The notes under the pieces were generated by a model that worked only from the letters and a program-made list of their open reading frames with translations, was not told where the DNA came from and did no database searches. A DNA stretch of 64,000 nucleotides from the NCBI GenBank assembly GCA_015068025.1, contig SVLH01000003.1:1-64000 (forward strand). The letters run 5' to 3'. How positions within the stretch are numbered: the stretch's first letter is position 1; each line of letters starts with the position of its first letter. The DNA is from Oscillospiraceae bacterium (GTDB lineage Bacteria > Bacillota > Clostridia > Oscillospirales > Oscillospiraceae). Positions 19,134 to 33,898 of this stretch are shown piece by piece. Made by a program: the position numbers and the translations under genes.

Positions 19134-19688
19134 TCACGCTCTGGGGGGCTTTTGGGAGGCGGCTTTTTTCCACACCTTCTCCATCCACTGGAAGGTAAAT
19201 CCGCCGGGGAATATGCTGTTCACCGCTAGCGCCGCCACCACGCCGATGCCCGTATCCAGAATGCGGTTGAGGGCGTAGCTGACATAGGTCTCCACCGGGG
19301 TGTTGAACAGGATGATGCACAGCACCACGCCGCCGGGCTGCACGCCGCCCACCCAGAAGGTCTGGCACAGGAGGATCAGCAGCACCGTACCGATAAACAC
19401 CATCAGCACCATCAGCAGCGACGGTCTGCCGTCCGGGTAGAAAAAGAGGTATACGCGAAACAGCGCCATGCCCAGCAATCCGCCGATCAGGGTGCCGAAC
19501 AGGCGGTTGCCGCCATGGAGCTTGGAGTTGGCGTAGTCGCTGCCCATTCCAAAAATAGCACCGATGCAGGCAAAGGCAGGACTGCGGTCCAGGAAAAAGT
19601 AGACCAGCGCGCACAGCGCCGCGGCGGTGGCCGTTTTAATGTTTCGCATGCCCACTTTCCGCGGAAAATACAGCCGCTTTTCACCCAT
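19134..19688 (-). CDS. Aromatic acid exporter family-like membrane protein (FUSC-like N-terminal domain)
   Basis: 184 residues with a tight set of hydrophobic helices: RNIKTATAAALCALVYFFLD then ACIGAIFGMGSDYANSKLHG then NRLFGTLIGGLLGMALFRVY, the repeated order seen in ArAE/FUSC-type exporters, and a last helix GIGVVAALAVNSIFP. It lacks the cytosolic C-terminal domain of full-size members, so it may act as a short exporter or an uncharacterised relative. The start at 19688 has no strong ribosome site; an ATG at 19649 (MRNIKTAT) is an alternative. It is divergent from carA. Confidence 0.72.
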   Translation of the reverse strand: MGEKRLYFPRKVGMRNIKTATAAALCALVYFFLDRSPAFACIGAIFGMGSDYANSKLHGGNRLFGTLIGGLLGMALFRVYLFFYPDGRPSLLMVLMVFIGTVLLILLCQTFWVGGVQPGGVVLCIILFNTPVETYVSYALNRILDTGIGVVAALAVNSIFPGGFTFQWMEKVWKKAASQKPPRA

Positions 19689-19994
19689 AGCAGCACACGA
19701 CCTTTCGTCCAGAATCGCCGGCGCCGTTTTCGCTGCCGGCGGTTTTATTGTAGCACCTCTTTTCTCCCCTGAAAAGTGGGTTTCTCCAAAATTTTCCCTT
19801 CTTTTTTACCCAGTTGGCCCCAACGTTTCTCCTTTTTTGCTTAAAAGGTCGACCTTCTCAAAAGTGCACAAAAACCGGGCACAAAATTTCAAAGAAAGTC
19901 TACCAACGAATTGCGCCATACCCGTTGACTGTTGGGCAAAAAACTATCATAATGACAAGTAAAATAGCGAAAATAGGGTCAATAGGAGGATGTC
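19689..19994 (+). promoter_or_regulatory. carA upstream region with promoter and palindrome
   Basis: TTGACT (19925-19930) and CATAAT (19948-19953) are 17 bases apart, giving a start about 35 bases before the carA ATG. A 12-base palindrome AAGGTCGACCTT lies at 19845-19856. No PyrR-type leader, terminator or T-box is visible, so this carA is not under the usual pyrimidine attenuator. The rest of the 306-base gap is AT-rich without other recognisable structure. Confidence 0.6.
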
Positions 19995-21052
19995 ATGAAA
20001 AAGGGTTATTTGGTGCTTCAAAACGGCCGGATTTTTGAAGGTATCCGGTTCGGCGCGGAAAGCGACGCCGTAGGCGAGCTGGTGTTCCATACCGGTGCCG
20101 GCGGCTTTATTGAAATTTTGACCGATCCCGCCTTTGCCGGGCAGATCGTGATGCAGACCTATCCTCTGGTAGGAAACTACGGCATCATCCACGAGGATGA
20201 GGAGGGTCCCTGCAGGCTGCGCGGCTACGTGGTGCGCGAGTGCTGCGACGCTCCCTCCAATTTCCGTACGGACTGTGATCTGGACAGTTACCTGAAAGCA
20301 CAGGGCGTCCCCGGCATCTCCGGCGTGGATACCCGCGAGCTGACCCGCATCCTCCGGGAAGAAGGCGTGATGAACGCCATCATCTGCGATGAGATGCCCG
20401 CCGACCTGACGAGCCTGCAGTCCTACGCCGTCTGCAGCGCAGAGAATGCTCCCGCCGCCGAAACGGTGCAGTTCCCCGCCGACGACGAACAGTTCAAGGT
20501 GGCGCTGGTGGACTACGGCGCCAAGCGCAGCATCATCAAGCAGCTCAACGACATCGGCTGCACCGTCACCGTATATCCCGCCTCCGCTTCCGCAGAGGAA
20601 ATCCTTGCCGCCCGACCCGACGGCATCGTCCTCTCCGCCGGCCCCGGCGACCCCAACGCCTGCCCTGCCCTGACGGCAGAGGTGAAGAAGCTGCTGGGCA
20701 AAGCACCTCTGTTCGCTATGGGCCTGGGTCATCAGCTGGTTGCGCTGGCTGCCGGGGCAACCGTCAGCAAGCTGAAATGCGGCCACCGCGGCGCCAATCA
20801 GGCCGTCCGCGACCTGAACGGCCAGCGCACCTACACCACCAGCCAGAACCACGGCTACACCGTGGACGCCGACTCCATCAAGGAAGGCGCCCTCCGCTTT
20901 ATCAACGTCAACGACGGCACCTGCGAAGGCATCGACTACCCTGCATGGAATGCCTTTACCATTCAGTTTGACCCCATGCTCTGCACCAACACCCACGACG
21001 CGGATCTCCTGCTGCGGCGCTTTGCCGACATGATGAAAGGTGGTGACCGATA

Positions 21053-21053
<1 letters not shown>
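19995..21053 (+). CDS. carA: Carbamoyl phosphate synthase small subunit lacking the glutaminase triad
   Basis: 352 residues, normal length, with an intact N-terminal CPSase_sm_chain domain (about 1-130: GYLVLQNGRIFEGIRFGAES, ILTDPAFAGQI, TYPLVGNYGII) and a class-I glutamine amidotransferase fold (about 165-345: LSAGPGDPNAC, GHRGANQAVRDL, QNHGYTVD). The three catalytic positions are all changed: the nucleophile Cys of GICLGHQ is Gly243 (AMGLGHQ), and the His and Glu of the HPE motif are Asp326 and Met328 (QFDPML). Glutamine hydrolysis by this subunit should be impossible. The ATG at 19995 has AGGAGG. The stop overlaps the carB start by one base (TAATG), so the subunits are co-translated. Confidence 0.95.
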
Positions 21054-25090
<4,037 letters not shown>

Positions 25091-25096
25091 AACGAA

Positions 25097-25133
25097 AAAG
25101 ACCCGGCGTTTCGCGGCGCCGGGTCTTCTTTCA
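25097..25133 (+). terminator. Terminator after carB-dapF
   Basis: AGACCCGGCG/CGCCGGGTCT stem, then TCTTTC, shortly before the DUF1275 ribosome site; it may allow partial read-through. Confidence 0.75.
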
Positions 25134-25145
25134 GAAAGGATCTCT

Positions 25146-25802
25146 ATGAAAAAGTGGCGGGGCAATCCCGAATCCCTTGGCGTGGTCGCGTTTTTGACCA
25201 TGGCCATCGGCGCGCTGGACGCCTATTCCTACCTCCATCGGGGCGGCGTGTTTGCCAGTATGCAGACCGGTAATATGCTGCTACTGACCATTCGCCTGAC
25301 CCAGGGCGATCTCCCCGGCGCCGCCCACTATCTGCTGCCCATTCTGGCCTTCGCCGCAGGCGCCGCCGTGACAGAGATCCTGCGCAAGCGCAGGGGCGGC
25401 AGCCTTCACTGGCAGCAGCGGGTGGTTTTGTGCGAGATCCTTGCCCTGACCATAGCCGCCTTCCTCCCCACCGGGGTTTGTGACAATGTGGTCAACTCCC
25501 TCATCGCCATCGCCTGCTCCATGCAGCTGAGTACTTTTCGCACCGTGCGGGGTCTGGCCTTCGCCTCCACCATGTGCACCGGAAACCTGCGCAGCGCAGC
25601 GGAATTCCTCTATCACGGCGCCGCAGAGAAACAGCCCGGCGCCTTCCGGACTGCCGGCTGCTATCTGACCGTCATTGGCTTTTTCCTGCTGGGCGCCGCT
25701 GCAGGCAGTCTGCTGCTGCCCCTGCTGGGTCAGTGGACGGTGCTGTTCTCCGTCCTCTCTCTGCTGCCGGCAGTATTCCTGCTTCACGGCAGCGACAATT
25801 AA
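25146..25802 (+). CDS. YoaK/DUF1275 family membrane protein
   Basis: 218 residues with six hydrophobic helices. GALDAYSYLHRGGVFASMQTGNMLLL and LAFASTMCTGNLRSAAEFLY contain the paired TGN motifs typical of the YoaK/DUF1275 family, thought to be transporters but of unknown substrate. The ATG at 25146 has AAAGGA upstream. It lies just after the carB-dapF terminator on the same strand and converges on lepA. Linkage to the carbamoyl phosphate genes may be accidental. Confidence 0.85.
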   Translation: MKKWRGNPESLGVVAFLTMAIGALDAYSYLHRGGVFASMQTGNMLLLTIRLTQGDLPGAAHYLLPILAFAAGAAVTEILRKRRGGSLHWQQRVVLCEILALTIAAFLPTGVCDNVVNSLIAIACSMQLSTFRTVRGLAFASTMCTGNLRSAAEFLYHGAAEKQPGAFRTAGCYLTVIGFFLLGAAAGSLLLPLLGQWTVLFSVLSLLPAVFLLHGSDN

Positions 25803-25810
25803 CGACAAGG

Positions 25811-25846
25811 CAAAACCGCCGCAGGCAATGCCTGCGGCGGTTTTAT
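25811..25846. terminator. Bidirectional terminator between DUF1275 and lepA
   Basis: AAAACCGCCGCAGGCA/TGCCTGCGGCGGTTTT perfect stem with A/T runs on both sides. Confidence 0.9.
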
Positions 25847-25851
25847 TTTGT

Positions 25852-27657
<1,806 letters not shown>

Positions 27658-27687
27658 ATCCGATAAACCTCCATGAGGGCTTCAAAA

Positions 27688-28770
27688 TCACGTCTTTGCC
27701 CGGGCGGCGTTCCATTCCTCCCAGAACGCCTGATCCCAGAATTTTTCGTAGTCATAGTCTACCACAAACTGCCGCCAGTTGGCGAGAGTTTCTGCGGTAT
27801 TTTCCGCCGTCAGGCGGCCTTCCCCGGCAGCCAGCTTCGCCAGCACCCGGTCACCCATCTCCGTGGAGTGGTGGAGGTGGTCACAGTAGTTGTCCAGATC
27901 GTCCACGAATTCCGTATCCATCAGGTATCCGTAGAGGGCGGCGTTCTCGTGCCGCACCAGCGTTTCGCAGGTCAGCTCCATGGCGGCAAGCACCGCCTCC
28001 GTCTGCCCCAGCCGCGCCGTCTTGTCCCAGAACAGCATACTGTACGGCGAGAGGAAAATCTCAAACTTCGTGTCAGGATGTTCCGTGATCCACGATTCGA
28101 TCACGGCCAGATTTCTGCGGACATTTTCCAGATACGCGTCCGCGGACAGACTCTCGCCGGTCGGCTCCGGCCGGGCGTAGCCCGCCAGCGCCGTGATGTG
28201 GTTCCACCAGATGCCCTCGTCCCAGACAAAGCTCTCATCCAGCGTCTCCGTGGTGCCCCACTCCCGATTCTTCAGCACAAAAAAGCTGTAATACAGCGCG
28301 TCTTTGTTCAGCAGATACCGAACATCATCCACCGGATTACGGTTGTACAGATATTCGGGCATCGCGTCGGTGACGCCGCTGTCATCCCGGGTCAAGATGT
28401 TCATGTCCAGCACAAAGATCACACGTTCGGGTTCCTGTTTGCGAAACAGTACGTCCATTACCCGGTCAAACTCGCTGATATACCCATCGGGAAGGGTGAT
28501 GCGTCCGCCGCTTGTGTCGAAGGCCGCGCCGATGGCGGAAGGCCGGTAATTGGCTGCCATGGAGGTGCCTATCAGCACGGTGTCTGCCTTCACATTTCGG
28601 GCAAGGCCGGCGCTCTGGTAGCGCTCATTGAAAAAGACCGCCTCGCCTTCGGCAGGCATCCGGTAATAGCAGGCCGGATCCACGGCATACACCATCGCCG
28701 CTGCCGCCGTCAGCAGCAGCAATACCCCGGCAAGTAGACCGCAGGCACAGCGTCTGTATCGTTTGTCCAT
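27688..28770 (-). CDS. SGNH/DHHW-like exported protein, partner of the MBOAT acyltransferase
   Basis: 360 residues with an N-terminal membrane anchor (about 9-30), the rest extracytoplasmic. VLIGTSMAANYRPSAI matches the first SGNH block with the candidate nucleophile Ser, and DNYCDHLHHSTEMGDRV near the C-terminus supplies the Asp and His expected in the last block. In AlgI/AlgX- or DltB/DltD-type systems, such a protein takes acyl groups exported by an MBOAT partner and attaches them to a surface polymer. It follows the MBOAT gene by nine bases. The target polymer cannot be told. Confidence 0.78.
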   Translation of the reverse strand: MDKRYRRCACGLLAGVLLLLTAAAAMVYAVDPACYYRMPAEGEAVFFNERYQSAGLARNVKADTVLIGTSMAANYRPSAIGAAFDTSGGRITLPDGYISEFDRVMDVLFRKQEPERVIFVLDMNILTRDDSGVTDAMPEYLYNRNPVDDVRYLLNKDALYYSFFVLKNREWGTTETLDESFVWDEGIWWNHITALAGYARPEPTGESLSADAYLENVRRNLAVIESWITEHPDTKFEIFLSPYSMLFWDKTARLGQTEAVLAAMELTCETLVRHENAALYGYLMDTEFVDDLDNYCDHLHHSTEMGDRVLAKLAAGEGRLTAENTAETLANWRQFVVDYDYEKFWDQAFWEEWNAARAKT

Positions 28771-28779
28771 ACGGCCTCC

Positions 28780-30204
28780 TTAAAAGTTGGAATAGATAAA
28801 GGTGGTCACGCCGGTGAAGGAGAGGATCGCCCACGCCGCGGCCACCGCCAGCAGCGCGCAGCGCAAAAAGCCGAAGCAGCGGCCCTCCTCCATGTCCCGT
28901 GCCGCACTGCGGGGATACAGCGCCACCGCCGCGCCTGCGCCGTATAGAACGGACACCAGCAGCGCGTTGAGCTTCGGTGCCATGTCCGGCCGCAGCAGCT
29001 GCAGCGCCGCTCGCTCTTTGGGAAACAGTCCCGCCGCCAGCGTGGGAAGGGACAAACCGACTTCGCCAGTAAAGGCGGTTTGCAGCAGCGCCCATGCAGA
29101 GGAAAGATCCGGCGCGCGGAAAAAGACCCACGCCAGATTCACAAACAGGAACGTCAGCGCCCAGCGCAGCGCCTTGGGCAGCCGCTGTGGAGCTTTGCCC
29201 AGCAGTCGCTCCGTGATCTGGGCCAGTCCGTGGAGCAGACCCCACACGATGAAGGTCCAGCCCGCGCCGTGCCAGATGCCGCTGATGAGGAACACGATCA
29301 GGATGTTCAGGTATGCCCGTGCCGCGCCCTTTTTGCTGCCGCCCAGGGGGAAGTAGACACATTCCCGCAGGAAGGTGGTCAGGGTAATGTGCCAGCGTTT
29401 CCAGAACTCGGTAACGGAAAGGCTGCGGTAGGGGGAATCGAAGTTCATTGGCAGGCGGATGCCCAACAGCCGGGCGCAGCCGGCTGCAATATCGCAGTAG
29501 CCGGAGAAGTCGAAGTACAGCTGCATGGTGTAGCCGAGGATGGTCAGCCACGCGGCAGGTGCGGAAGTCGCCGCGCCGTTCCAGCCGTTGTTCACCACCA
29601 CGCCGAAGGCGTCTGCCAGCAGCACCTTTTTCGCCGTACCCACGCAGATGCCGCAGATGCCTGCGGTAGCATCCTCCCAGGTGGGCCGCAGGAAGCCCTC
29701 TCGGCGCAGTTGGGGAAAGAATTTACCGGGACGCAGGATGGGGCCGGAGGTCACAGAGGGGAAAAAGAGGGCGTAAAGCAGCAGGTCATCGCCCCGCTGC
29801 GGCACATATTCCCGGGAGTAGACCTCCTTGAGCAGCCACAGCTGCTGGAAGGTAAAAAAGCTCAAGCCCAGCGGCACCCAGCCCACGGAGACTGCCCCGC
29901 CGGTCACAAAGCCGGTGTATTTGAAGACCGCCAGCACGCCGATGTGCCACGCCGCCGCGGCGGTCATCACCGCCCGCCGCTGCTTCTGCGGTCTGTCGGC
30001 GGCCAGGAATTTCACCGCCGCCCAGCTGACCGCCGCGCCGCAGCACAACACAGCAAAACCCCGAAGGCCGGCGTCAAGGCAGAAGCCGATGCACCCAAGC
30101 GCCAGCAGCAGCTTCGCCGCCCACGGCTTCCATCGGCCAACCAGTAGGCACACCGCTGTCACCGCCGCCACGAAGGCCAGAAAGTCCAGAGATTGAAAAC
30201 TCAT
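28780..30204 (-). CDS. MBOAT family O-acyltransferase (AlgI-like)
   Basis: 474 residues with about ten or more hydrophobic segments. FWKRWHITLTTFLRECVYFP and LISGIWHGAGWTFIVWGLLHG are the MBOAT signatures; the conserved His in WHGAGW is the presumed catalytic residue. AlgI-like proteins pass acetyl groups across the membrane for O-acetylation of exopolysaccharide or peptidoglycan. The ATG at 30204 has GAGGAA. It follows the Xre regulator gene by seven bases and precedes the SGNH-like gene, so these three probably form one transcript reaching lepA. Confidence 0.92.
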   Translation of the reverse strand: MSFQSLDFLAFVAAVTAVCLLVGRWKPWAAKLLLALGCIGFCLDAGLRGFAVLCCGAAVSWAAVKFLAADRPQKQRRAVMTAAAAWHIGVLAVFKYTGFVTGGAVSVGWVPLGLSFFTFQQLWLLKEVYSREYVPQRGDDLLLYALFFPSVTSGPILRPGKFFPQLRREGFLRPTWEDATAGICGICVGTAKKVLLADAFGVVVNNGWNGAATSAPAAWLTILGYTMQLYFDFSGYCDIAAGCARLLGIRLPMNFDSPYRSLSVTEFWKRWHITLTTFLRECVYFPLGGSKKGAARAYLNILIVFLISGIWHGAGWTFIVWGLLHGLAQITERLLGKAPQRLPKALRWALTFLFVNLAWVFFRAPDLSSAWALLQTAFTGEVGLSLPTLAAGLFPKERAALQLLRPDMAPKLNALLVSVLYGAGAAVALYPRSAARDMEEGRCFGFLRCALLAVAAAWAILSFTGVTTFIYSNF

Positions 30205-30211
30205 GGGTTCC

Positions 30212-30880
30212 TCACTTTTCTGCCAACGCAGACAGCCGCTTGTCCGCCGCACTCAAAACCTGCGTCAGGCTCTGGCTACGGCCGGGATAGGCCTCCGCCA
30301 CCGCTTCGGCAGAGAGGTCGGGGAAATCGCCTTTCTGCTGCCGCAGGGCGCGGACATACCGAGTCTCCGCCAGCTTGGCGTCCGCCTCGGACACACCCAT
30401 GGCGCAAAGCTCCGCATCCAGCGCAAAATACTGCTCGTTGGCGCCGGCGGCACGGTAGAGATGGCGGTAAAGCTGGTAAACGCCGCCGCCCAGATGCTCC
30501 GCCGCGGCATTGATGGCCGCCTTGTCGCCCAGCTTGCCCAGCAGGCCGAACAGCACGCCGATGGCGCCGGAGAGCAACTTGCTCTGGAGGGTGGCCATGA
30601 CGCTGCCCTGCAGCACCTTGCTCTCGTCCGCGGCGCCCAGGATCTCCTCGCTGGTCAGCATGCCGCCCTCTCTGGACAGGGTACGGCCCAGAATGAAGTC
30701 CGCCGATACGTGATAATAGTCACAGGCCTTGACCACAAAGGGCAGGCCCGGCTCGCGCACGCCCTTTTCGTAATGGGACAGCAGCGCCTGGGAAATGCCC
30801 AGATCCGCCGCTGCGGTGCGCTGGGAAACGCCCCGCTCCCGCCGCAGCAGGGAAAGCGTTCTCGAAAATTCAGAAGTCAT
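30212..30880 (-). CDS. Xre-family regulator with C-terminal helical domain
   Basis: 222 residues. The HTH domain occupies 1-65 (LSLLRRERGVSQRTAAADLG, ISQALLSHYEKGVREPGLPF, CDYYHVSADFILGRT). A second, mostly helical domain (about 75-222) with no named family has IGVLFGLLGKLGDKAAINAA and a Tyr-rich helix. Proteins of this layout are common solitary regulators in Clostridia. AAGGAGAACACC precedes the ATG. It heads the run to the MBOAT and SGNH genes and probably controls it and itself through the palindrome at its start site. Confidence 0.88.
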   Translation of the reverse strand: MTSEFSRTLSLLRRERGVSQRTAAADLGISQALLSHYEKGVREPGLPFVVKACDYYHVSADFILGRTLSREGGMLTSEEILGAADESKVLQGSVMATLQSKLLSGAIGVLFGLLGKLGDKAAINAAAEHLGGGVYQLYRHLYRAAGANEQYFALDAELCAMGVSEADAKLAETRYVRALRQQKGDFPDLSAEAVAEAYPGRSQSLTQVLSAADKRLSALAEK

Positions 30881-30925
30881 GGTGTTCTCCTTTCTCCGTC
30901 CGCCAAACCGCGGCGGGCGCAGACA

Positions 30926-30966
30926 ATACAGTTTGTATATTTTATCAGGAAAGCTACACTCTGTAA
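30926..30966 (-). promoter_or_regulatory. Promoter and palindromic operator of the Xre-MBOAT operon
   Basis: On the minus strand TTTACA, a 17-base spacer and TAAAAT form a good promoter (about 30938-30966). Directly after the -10 lies the palindrome ATACA-AAC-TGTAT (30926-30938) covering the start site, the classic repressor position. Confidence 0.6.
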
Positions 30967-30974
30967 AGAGGCGA

Positions 30975-31018
30975 CAGAAAAAGCACGCGGAATTTTCTCC
31001 GCGTGCGTTCAGCTTTTT
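30975..31018. terminator. Bidirectional terminator downstream of the HAD gene
   Basis: GCACGCGGA/TCCGCGTGC stem with A and T runs; ends the long minus-strand run mutS-to-HAD. Confidence 0.75.
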
Positions 31019-31027
31019 TCGGTATGT

Positions 31028-31909
31028 TCAGAACAGTTCCACCTGATCGGGCAGTACATCGCCGCCCAGACAGCGCAGCTGCTGGGAGTTTTCCGTCCAG
31101 AGCCGGTCGGCAATGGCCATTTTCCGGATAATGTTCTTCACCGTCAGATCCAGCGGCGTTCCCTCGCTGTAATCGGCCTTGAAGATGAAGTCCACCCGCC
31201 CCTTGGACAGCAGATCCTCCACGCCGGCGCGGTTGCTCTCCTGATAGACGGCGATGGCCTGTCCGCCGTAGGCGCGCATCATCTTCATGCAGGGAACGTC
31301 CGAAAGGCCGTCGCCCACATAGATCATATTGACGAAGGGCACACGCTTGGAATCGTCCGGCATGGAATCATTCAGCGTCTTGTCGTCGGACACATCCAGC
31401 ACGCCCTTGTTGATGCGGTAGACGAACTGGGTCTTTGCCGTGAAATTGACCGCCAGCTTGGGCCAGACAGGGTGGCCGGCCTCGTCATAATAGAACTCGC
31501 TGGCGTAGACCTCCTTGAAGGCGCCGTTGATGGAGGATCCCTCGATGATCTCGCGCAGGCCGGAGGAAATGATGTAATGCTCCACCTGCACGCCCAGACT
31601 GTCGCCAAAGGCATTAATGCGGTCAAACCAGTCCTGCACGCCGGGGAACAGCACGATGCTCTTGCCCTTTTCCACCAGATCCTCCCGGGTGAAAGGCACG
31701 CCCTTGCGTTGGGATTCCTGGATCATGGTGTACATATAGGCGAGAATGCCGTCGATGCGGTTGGCGCGACCAAAACCGTTGGCCAGCGCCCAGAACTCCG
31801 CCGGCGTCATGCCCAGAGAGGGGATAAAGGCATAGTTCTGCATATCCGTGGTGCAGAGGGTCTTATCAAAGTCGTACAGAAATGCCACGATGGGGCGCTG
31901 ATGTTCCAT
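31028..31909 (-). CDS. HAD superfamily phosphatase (PSP-like)
   Basis: 293 residues. FLYDFDKTLCTTDMQNY is HAD motif I with the nucleophile and acid/base Asp. YIISSGLREIIEG is motif II, and MIYVGDGLSDVPCMKMM is motif IV. The long insert between motif I and II (about 25-105) is a helical C1 cap. It resembles phosphoserine-phosphatase-like haloacid dehalogenases; the substrate is unknown. It lies 50 bases after divIVA, past a terminator, so it may be expressed by read-through or its own promoter. The ATG has AAAGGATG upstream. Confidence 0.85.
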   Translation of the reverse strand: MEHQRPIVAFLYDFDKTLCTTDMQNYAFIPSLGMTPAEFWALANGFGRANRIDGILAYMYTMIQESQRKGVPFTREDLVEKGKSIVLFPGVQDWFDRINAFGDSLGVQVEHYIISSGLREIIEGSSINGAFKEVYASEFYYDEAGHPVWPKLAVNFTAKTQFVYRINKGVLDVSDDKTLNDSMPDDSKRVPFVNMIYVGDGLSDVPCMKMMRAYGGQAIAVYQESNRAGVEDLLSKGRVDFIFKADYSEGTPLDLTVKNIIRKMAIADRLWTENSQQLRCLGGDVLPDQVELF

Positions 31910-31925
31910 AAGCCCATCCTTTCCG

Positions 31926-31958
31926 AAAAACAGCGGCTCCGGAGAGCCGCTGTTTGCT
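31926..31958 (-). terminator. Terminator after divIVA
   Basis: AAACAGCGGCTC/GAGCCGCTGTTT stem followed on the minus strand by TTTTCGG. Confidence 0.75.
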
Positions 31959-31959
31959 T

Positions 31960-32700
31960 TTAGTTGTCTTTGCTGTAGTTGCGGCCGAACTTCAAATCAT
32001 CCAGATTGATGCGGCGGGTGGCAGTCAGATCCGGCTCGTCCTCGAAGGGGTTGCCCTCGGGATAGTCGGGGGTCTCCTCCTCGGCGGCCGTCTCTTCTTC
32101 GATGGACTCCTCGAGTGCTTCCTCAACGACTTCCTCGGCAGCAGGCTCTTCCGCCTCCATACCCTCGACCATCTGCATGGCCTCCAGCACCAGTTCGCCG
32201 ATCTCATCCACGCTGATCTCCTCGGCGGCCGGTTCTTCTTTGGTGACCACTTTCAGTTCCGTAAGCTGATCCAGATACTGCAATTCCTGGGCGCACAGGG
32301 CGCGGCTGGCGGCGATGAAGCGGGCAAGTTCTTCCTTGCCCTGACGGAGACGCTCCTCGGTCTCCACCAGTTCGCGGCGGTAGTTGGCGATCTGGATCTC
32401 GGCGTCGCTTCTGGCGTCGGAGAGCATCTGCTCGCGCTTCTGCTCTGCCTCGTGGATGATGGAGTCCGCCATCTTCTGAACGGACAGCAGCGTGGCGCGC
32501 ATGGAATCCTCCGTGGCGCGGTACTCCTCCACCTTTTCCACCAGAACCTTCATTTTGGCCTTCAAGCCGGCATTTTCCTTATAGAGTGCGGTGTAATCGT
32601 CGGTCAGCTCGTCCAAAAACTCGTCGACCATGGCCATGTTGTAGCCACCCATGACCGCCTTGGTAAAAGAGCGGCTGGAAACTTCCTGCGGTGTCAGCAT
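31960..32700 (-). CDS. divIVA: DivIVA domain cell-division protein
   Basis: 246 residues. The N-terminal lipid-binding DivIVA domain opens with MLTPQEVSSRSFTKAVMGGYNMAMVDEFLDEL, followed by a long coiled coil (about 40-150) and a very acidic tail rich in Glu and Ala (about 150-235). DivIVA marks negative membrane curvature at septa and poles and recruits division or growth factors. It sits 18 bases after sepF, in the usual yggS-sepF-divIVA order. Start context is AGGAGG. Confidence 0.93.
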   Translation of the reverse strand: MLTPQEVSSRSFTKAVMGGYNMAMVDEFLDELTDDYTALYKENAGLKAKMKVLVEKVEEYRATEDSMRATLLSVQKMADSIIHEAEQKREQMLSDARSDAEIQIANYRRELVETEERLRQGKEELARFIAASRALCAQELQYLDQLTELKVVTKEEPAAEEISVDEIGELVLEAMQMVEGMEAEEPAAEEVVEEALEESIEEETAAEEETPDYPEGNPFEDEPDLTATRRINLDDLKFGRNYSKDN

Positions 32701-32718
32701 AATTCGATGAACCTCCTA

Positions 32719-33153
32719 TCAGAAGTACAAGCCGTTGTTTTCCAGCTCGTCAATGAGATCACCCTCAAGTTCCACGTGGTAGGGCGTGATGATGTACGTA
32801 TTGGCAGCCACTTTCTTGATCTTGCCCTCGCCGGCATAGGCCACGCCGGACAGGAAATCGATCAGGCGGCGGGCGACATCCTTGTTGGTGGACTCCAGAT
32901 TCAGCACCACGGTGCGCTTTTCCTTGAGCTGGTCGGCGATCTCGGAGGCGTTTTCAAAGCGCTCCGGCTTCACCAGAACCACCTTCAGCTGGGTGGTGGC
33001 GTGGATATTGACCACCTTGCTGCGGCGATCCTCCGTCTTGCTGCGGCGGTCTTCGAAGGACTGGCGGGGGGGCACTTCTTCGAATTCTTCCAGTTCATCG
33101 TCCTCATCCTCATAGGGGTGAGTCAGCTTTTTCAGCTCGTCCAAAAATCCCAT
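32719..33153 (-). CDS. sepF: Cell division protein SepF
   Basis: 144 residues. MGFLDELKKLTHPYED is the amphipathic membrane-targeting helix. After an acidic linker comes the SepF domain (about 55-140), with VVLVKPERFENASEIADQLK and RTVVLNLESTNKDVARRLID. SepF rings tether FtsZ to the membrane in Firmicutes. It is 25 bases from yggS and 18 from divIVA, one operon. Confidence 0.96.
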   Translation of the reverse strand: MGFLDELKKLTHPYEDEDDELEEFEEVPPRQSFEDRRSKTEDRRSKVVNIHATTQLKVVLVKPERFENASEIADQLKEKRTVVLNLESTNKDVARRLIDFLSGVAYAGEGKIKKVAANTYIITPYHVELEGDLIDELENNGLYF

Positions 33154-33178
33154 GACACGGCCTCCTTAACGGATGTTT

Positions 33179-33871
<693 letters not shown>

Positions 33872-33898
33872 GGTTTCGCTTTCCTCTCTTATCGTTGA

